DNA from: Tubulanus polymorphus
Taxonomy: Eukaryota > Nemertea > Palaeonemertea > Tubulaniformes > Tubulanidae
Length of the DNA: 64,000 nt
Assembly (NCBI RefSeq): GCF_964204645.1
Contig: NC_134028.1
Span: 26,634,153-26,698,152 of the forward strand
Direction of reading: 5' to 3'
A program made the translations under genes and the position numbers. The notes below the pieces were generated by a model, which saw only the letters and a list, made by a program, of their open reading frames with translations, was not told where the DNA came from and did no database searches. Within the stretch, counting starts at the first letter, position 1, and each line of letters opens with the position of its first letter. Shown here piece by piece: positions 58,076 through 64,000 of this stretch.

Positions 58076-61000
58076 CTATGCAAATTGTGTCATTTTGTCG
58101 TTAATCCAGTCAAGATAATTAGTAACTTTAGCGTAAACTCCTGGTTTCTTCGCTCCGGCACAACCGATACCCCACGATACAACTCCGTGCGCTTCGAATT
58201 TACCGTTCACTTCACAAACGAATGGACCACCGCTGTCTCCCTGTTCGTAAAAACAGTTTCAAATTTATATTTATCAATCACTTAGTTACTCTGTAAGACA
58301 GAGCCAACAACGGTGAGGAGATCATTCTCGTTTAATCATGGAGGTGTTGGTGAAGCCTCAAACATCAATAGTTACGAACCTGGCAGGCGTCATGCCCTCC
58401 TTCAGTGTATCCTGCACATATCATGTTATCAGTAATTGCTCCGTTGTAAAAATCATAACTGTTGCATATCTGTTTGCCAACAATTGGTACCATTGCTTGT
58501 TTAAGTTTACCAGTACAGCACGTTCCTAGATATATAATAAACATGTGCATAAAACAGAACGTTTCCACAGAAAACATCGAGGGTTTTAGCTTTTATTTAC
58601 CTTTCGTATCACCCCAACCAGTTGTATAACACATGTGTCCTTCGGATACATCTTTCTCCGGAAGACAAGCGACATCTACGTGGTCATTCACTTGGGCAGG
58701 TTTGCTCAATCGAATCAACGCAATGTCGTTATCTGTCTTTCTAGAGTTGTATTTCTCGTGTACGATGATTTTGGTCGGTTTGAATGTCTGATGAGTCGAT
58801 TCGGTGCCGTCCTTGTTGTGTTTACCCAGAACGAACGACCAAATCGACAGAGAAGTTCGGCTGAAAGAATACGATGAACTCAGAAATTTGGTATTGAGAT
58901 GAGGTTGTTATTGTTAAGGTCGACACTTACCTGAAACAATGGGCAGCCGATAGAACCCATTGTGGATGTATCAATATACCTCCGCAGTAATGATTACTGT
59001 ATAATCGTATGTCTACTTGCCAGGGCCAGCTTCCCTTTGCAGCTTCTTGGCCACCGACGATACGGTTCCCTTGTTTGAAAGGTACCGATGCGACACCACA
59101 GGTTGAATTTCCTCCTGCAAGTCATATGTTCATTCAGATTAATTGGTTTCCAAAAATCAATTTTGAAAAGAACAAGTAATTTAACGAAATATATGGGAAA
59201 TACAGAAGACATGCGCTTTTTCAACTTGACGCTTTATTCGCTGGCTAACGTGATAAGTGATTTACATAACAAAAAACATGTTGGCAAAAACAATTATGAC
59301 GTTACGCGCAAGACATCTATTCGACTTACGGCAATACTTTTCATCGCTTCCATCTCCACAGTCGTCATTTCCGTCACATCTTACATCGCGATCCACGCAG
59401 TTTCCATTATCACAGGAAAATTCAGTAGGTGTACACGTTACTGTAGGTAATACAGTTAACAACGTTAACAACTACATCATCATCAAACAATTATTCAACG
59501 TAGAATTATGAAGCAGATGAAAATTCACGAGTAGTAATTGATTAGGGTCTCAGGGCACCTGACTGGACACCATAACACTAACCAGACAAACTTACAAACT
59601 TTGTAAGACGTAAGGCCAGCATGCTATAGTTCTTGGGTTCGAATCAACGTTTCGGTTTGAGCCTTATTTTGCCTGGTAACATGAATTAGACAATTTCTGT
59701 TCAAATAAGAACAGGCAATACTCACCTGGCGGAGTGATGGCCTCGTACTTGATTTTGAAACCTGGTTTATGGACGATATGATCAGATTTGAACACCACGA
59801 ACAGAGTATTACCAGTCGATTCTATCGGCTCCGGTTTTGATGATCCGCATAGTTTTTTTATTAGTTTCGCCGATGAACTTGATCCATCTTTCACTGATAC
59901 AGAGTCGTATCCGCAAGTTGAACTGGCTTCCACGTTGAATGCCACGAACGTAAGCCTGATTATTTTATCGGCCGGTGCAGTTATCAACCAGCGACAGTTC
60001 GAGTTGGGATTGTAAGGCGTTTTACCATCGTAATTCATGGAAGTGAATGTGTCAGGTACAGAAGTGGCGTTTAGATTTCGAGGACCTCCGCATCCAGATG
60101 GTATGATGCTAGGATCGATTGTAGTTGGTGCTGGGGTAGTTGTGACTGTCGTTGGTGGGTTTGTTGGTATTTCACCCTCTGTAACGGAATCATTGACACA
60201 ACTCGTAGTTTACATTGAACAGAATGATGCGAATAACCTATACAAGGCAACGGTGAACTGACCATCTAAAGCCTTCCAGTATATACGGAATCCTGTCTTG
60301 TGGACGATATGGTCGGATTTAAATTTGACCGTAACGGTGTTATTAGTTCCAATGAATGCTGCTGGAGGTGTAGTTCCGCATAATTTCTTAACAGCACCTG
60401 TAAAAACAGAACAGAACCGAAGTAACTGATGATTGGTAATGCAGGGCCATACTCAGTAGAGGGCAGTTGATCCCCAGAAATTTTTGGAAAAGTTGCCTTT
60501 CCGCAAATATTATTGTTATATCCTATAGATCAGTCCTTTTCCGGGTTTCTTTGCCCCTCACCCTAAAATTCAAATGCTAGGTACGACCCTGCAATGATCC
60601 ATCTGCAGTGTCATAACGTCACTACATACAGTAGCGTGTTTATTACCTGACGGATTAATAAGTGACACACTGTCATATCGACAATCCGACGATGTCTCGA
60701 CGTCAAATGGAGTATCAAATGTTATCCCAACTCTCTATAAGCAATATACATACAGTATGTTATTTATAATACCAATGAATTTTAAGCTTAAAGGCCTTGT
60801 TAAATACCTTATCCTTTGGTACTGAAATGACCCATTCACATCTTAGACTAGGACCGTAGGCGTTAGGGTAATTTGGACTAGTAAACGTCCCTGATGAACC
60901 TGATTGGAGTTTCGGGCTACCACATCCGGAGTCGGTATGCGGAGAGATCGTAGGCTCTGAAATCACAAATGTTACAAGGTTTATGAAACAGCATGTGACA

Positions 61001-61767
61001 CCGAGGTGTAAGCAAAAACCTTTGAGGTCAATTCCACCGAAATTGCTGGAAACATCGCGGTATGACTACCTTAGTTTCCCTACCTCACTCACAATTTCCA
61101 AGATAATTACCCGCGTTTTTGTCTATGAAGTAGTAGGTCAGATTAAATCCAACAGTTTGGACAACATGATCAGAAGCAAAGTGCAGTTCGAATTTGTTGC
61201 CCGTTGATACTAGATCCGATGGTATTGCCAAGCCGCAATATTTACCGACCAACTTTGTACCATCATTCACTTTCAAAAAGTCGAAGTCACAACTAAAATT
61301 TGTTTGAAAAATCCAGCATAAAAAGATTTAATTGATGAAGTTTTCACAAGTCACAAACTCACTTTGAAGATCTTTCCAAGTTAAAGCTATTAGAGCTTAA
61401 AACTATTTTCTTGTCATCAGGAGCTTCTACTGTCCACTTGCAGTCGGTATTCTTCCCATAGCTTTCTAAACCGAAGCCTCGATGAGATAAAATCTCCCCA
61501 TTATCTTCGACCAGCTTCGTTCCGCACGGATGGAAATCTGCGGCGACAACGGAATCAAGTAGTTTGATATCGGTCAGATGCATTTATTCAGGTTGTGCCG
61601 CATAGTGCTGCTCTTCATACAGAACATGATTAAAGCATGATCGTCGTAATTTCTTTTTTTCAAACACAACTTTTCGTCTTACCTGCTGAGATACCCTGCA
61701 CCAAGACATATCCGAGAAACAAGCCGACCAACATTTTGACAGATTTGTCTTCGGACAAAACCTCCAT
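58076..61767 (-). CDS. Secreted serine protease: three CUB domains, LDLa, trypsin domain
   Basis: Exons 61683-61767, 61363-61537, 61111-61292, 60808-60956, 60647-60734, 60263-60397, 59726-60178, 59330-59440, 58931-59114, 58601-58860, 58380-58525, 58076-58240; phases all agree. The protein is 710 aa from the first ATG, or 699 aa from the ATG at 61734, which starts directly with a signal peptide ([17 protein letters not shown]) and is preferred. CUB1 spans about 19-135, CUB2 about 148-258 and CUB3 about 280-408, each with four cysteines. A Thr/Pro-rich linker precedes CUB3. LDLa spans about 412-447 ([12 protein letters not shown] calcium cage). The trypsin domain begins RIVGG near 467. The catalytic triad is intact: [13 protein letters not shown], and GDSGGP near 648. 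Asp six residues before the catalytic Ser (DACQGDS) predicts cleavage after Lys/Arg. A zymogen is activated by cutting before IVGG. The exon 6 donor (GTCAGT) is non-ideal. Confidence 0.93.
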
Positions 61768-63176
61768 AACCGAGGTATTATATATAGCTTTAAATGGCTT
61801 TTTTCAATTAGAGGCTCATTTCAATATTCAGCATCACCCATTATAGATGCAGATTAGATAAAAATAATGGAATATCTCCCTCTATCTTGGCCTCCTTCAT
61901 TCCAGGACACGTGTGGGATTTCACAAATAATGAAGCACGGATAGTGAGTGCCAGTACACTAATCATAGTTTATTTAACGTCCCAAAACGAAAATAGTCTT
62001 GATCCCTGATTGCATGCGTAAATCCATCTGATGCTATAATAACAACAGTTGTGTGTTTGCTTCGTCATTTGATTAATGAACTTGAGATCATATGCAATTT
62101 CAATGTACCCCTAGTATTTTTTATCTTTGTATAGTGTTTAAGCTTGCACGGCCCATCAGGAAAAAGGAAATCGTAAAACTCCTACTACCGTGTCTATGTC
62201 GCGATAAATCATCGATAGTTCGAATAACAAACATTAATTCAAAATTCATGTTTCACCCAATTAAAATCAACGTCATTAAATCGCCACAATTCATTATCGA
62301 GATGAATAGTCGCGTGACTCTTCCCTCAATAGCCTCTAACATCCACCTCCATCTTTATACCATTCAATATTGGAATTATCAACGCTGCGGATTATTAAAC
62401 TATTCAGTCATTAACTCGGGGGACAACGAGGGGCTTTACACTTCTATCCACATATCCAGGAGTTCGTAGGGCTGCGCGTAGCCATAGAAAAAACAGGTTA
62501 TTGTTACATAGAATCCCGCAATAATGATAAACAAAGTCCGTACTTGTTTCTGATAAGCTAATACATTTAGCTTATTTGAACTCGACGTTTCGACTTTATA
62601 CTCATAGTCATCTTCAGAAAAAGAAGATCTGCGAGGTCAATTGCATCCATACCATCCTGTAGATTACCAATTCCTGAAGATGACTAATATGATATAGTCG
62701 AAGCGTCTATAAAGTGAAATACACTTCTAGCTTAAAGGAACATTTCGGACTTCATTTTTATCATAAATGTGGCATTCTATATATCGTCATCGCAATACAG
62801 TCGTTGCAGTGCTTCAACAAGATTAACAGGTATTTATGTATATACTAAGTGTAACACTGAACTCACTGCGCTGTCACTAATTAGTATTATTCGCATTCTA
62901 CGAAGTTTTGTAACTAATGTACATTTCTAATTTGATTAGATAGAATAGTATATGTCTATAACCACGAATCTTTGGTCAGCATTCTAGTATTTGTAGTTCA
63001 GCCGTGTCGTGTTTTGATGGTATGGATGTAATTGACCTCACATATCTCACTTTAACCGCACCTGCTGTCGTAGAAGAATTCGAGAAAATAGAAGACGGAA
63101 GTCAATATGCTGATGATACAGATTTAGAAGATTCTGGTATTGTTATTTAGAATTACATTATGGAATATATCAATCT
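61768..63176. other. Intergenic sequence between the CUB protease and the LRR gene
   Basis: Upstream of both flanking genes, so both promoters should be here. It contains the inverted pair of Penelope-type motifs at 62581 and 62672. A short plus-strand frame starting with ATG at 63022 (MDVIDLTYLTLTAPAVVEEF, then an acidic stretch) ends at 63150. It could be a first exon of the downstream gene, but phase does not match a simple splice. Confidence 0.4.
62581..62707. repeat. Inverted pair of Penelope-type hammerhead-like motifs
   Basis: Minus-strand motif at 62581-62617: CTGAAGAT, then GACT, ten bases, AGTC (perfect 4-bp stem), then GAAACGTCG. Plus-strand motif at 62672-62707: CCTGAAGATGACTAATATGA, then TAGTCGAAGCGTC, with an A to G change in GAAA. 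The two face each other 55 bp apart, so the locus is also a large inverted repeat. Confidence 0.6.
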
Positions 63177-64000
63177 ATGAAGTTTAGTTCATCGAATACG
63201 AAAACCGCCTATCAGTTGAGAATCCTAAATATGAAGAAAAATAAGAATGAGGTCTCTTTGACAGGTATTGATAAGACATATGAAGCAAGGGGATATAGAA
63301 CAGGTGTTGAATTGTATCATGATGCATGTCATAAGCTGAATATCAATCCGATACGAGCTATTACGAACGTCTTTAAATGCGATCACATTCGTTTACAACA
63401 TCTTTGTTTGAAACATTCGGATATTCTAGCGTTAGCGCATGCCAACGAAGTAAGTAATGGGAAAATTGGTAACTCCATGTACTAACTACACGCGATAACA
63501 ATGTGTATTAAATGCCTATACAGTAAACTTCGCCTAGCTCGGATAAACTGGGACTGGCGGAAACATTGGTTCGAGTTATACGAAATTCCGAGTAAAGAAT
63601 GTACGCTAGAAAGTCAGATAACTTTTGGTTTTTGCTTGAGTTAATCAAATTTCAAGTTGGACATGTCAGCATTATTCTATGTTAATTGTATTAAGCAAGA
63701 TACTTACCCACTATTGATACGAATTTTGTTGTTACATCAAGCGTTTAAATTGTGAATAACTAAGTTTTATTTGTCGTTTGCCAATTATAGATGCAATCAT
63801 CACAATCTGTAGCGTTCAAGTCACTTCTACTCGATGGTAATAATCTAGGTTATAAAGGTATAAAATACGTCACTTGGCTGATTGAGGATTGTCCGAAAAT
63901 AACTACATTAGTAAGTTAGCTGAAGTTTCCTACGATTTGTAAATGAACCATAAATCTTTGTTTGTTTTGCTGCAAATGTTTCTTCCCATCCGCAGAGTTT
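63177..64000 (+). CDS. Leucine-rich-repeat protein (ribonuclease-inhibitor type), 5' part only
   Basis: Exons 63177-63449 (91 codons), 63791-63910 (40 codons) and probably a third starting at 63996, which runs off the window. The second exon encodes FKSLLLDGNNLGYKGIKYV, which fits the 28-residue LRR pattern LxLxxNxLGxxGxxxL of RI-like proteins. Exon 1 encodes a region with YEARGYRTGVELYHDACHKL, NPIRAITNV and LRLQHLCLKHSDILALAHANE-like text, possibly the first, irregular repeats. The ATG at 63177 may not be the true start, since the frame stays open for a few codons upstream and an acidic 42-codon frame precedes it. No further identity can be assigned (LRRC34 or LRRC74-like proteins are possible). 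Confidence 0.7.

Noticed and set aside
59600-59660. Possible tRNA or SINE fragment with GGGTTCGAATC
   Set aside because: Only the B-box-like word is present, in a protease intron; the rest does not fold.

Overview
The window is animal nuclear DNA. Genes are cut into many short exons with GT/AG introns and every recognisable protein is metazoan. It is AT-rich and carries fold-back elements, a tRNA-derived SINE and Penelope-like tails. A sigma-class GST, a stand-alone GON-domain secreted protein and a CUB/LDLa/trypsin protease suggest a marine invertebrate, perhaps a lophotrochozoan such as a mollusc; the species cannot be fixed from the sequence. Gene models below were built by hand by joining exons whose splice phases add up, so exon coordinates are predictions.

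Layout. 0.76-9.97 kb (-): sigma-class glutathione S-transferase, five coding exons, one of which carries a frame problem. 10-24.1 kb: about 14 kb with no recognised protein gene; it holds a tRNA-Ala(TGC), two AT microsatellites, a 0.2 kb polypurine tract, small tandem duplications and, at its right end, a MITE-like element. 24.5-27.9 kb (-): inositol hexakisphosphate kinase. Its first intron is mostly a 44-copy, 27-bp minisatellite whose unit is a copy of that intron's own 5' splice site. 31.4-33.2 kb (-): NAT16-like GNAT acetyltransferase with a +1 frame disruption. 34.3-43.0 kb (-): complete microsomal triglyceride transfer protein large subunit, 17 coding exons, 887 aa. 47.1-54.1 kb (+): complete ABCG2-like half transporter, 17 exons, 677 aa. 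55.2-57.7 kb (+): small secreted PAN/apple plus GON protein. 58.1-61.8 kb (-): secreted CUB-CUB-CUB-LDLa-trypsin serine protease, tail to tail with the GON gene. 63.2 kb to the right edge (+): start of a leucine-rich-repeat gene.

The genes are ordinary, independently transcribed animal genes. Themes are lipid and xenobiotic handling (MTP, ABCG2, GST), inositol pyrophosphate signalling (IP6K) and secreted extracellular proteins (PAN-GON, CUB protease). I see no evidence that they form one pathway. The most unusual structure is the splice-site minisatellite in IP6K. Next come the free-standing PAN-GON protein, a dispersed set of hammerhead-like Penelope-type motifs, and two single-base frame problems in otherwise intact genes.
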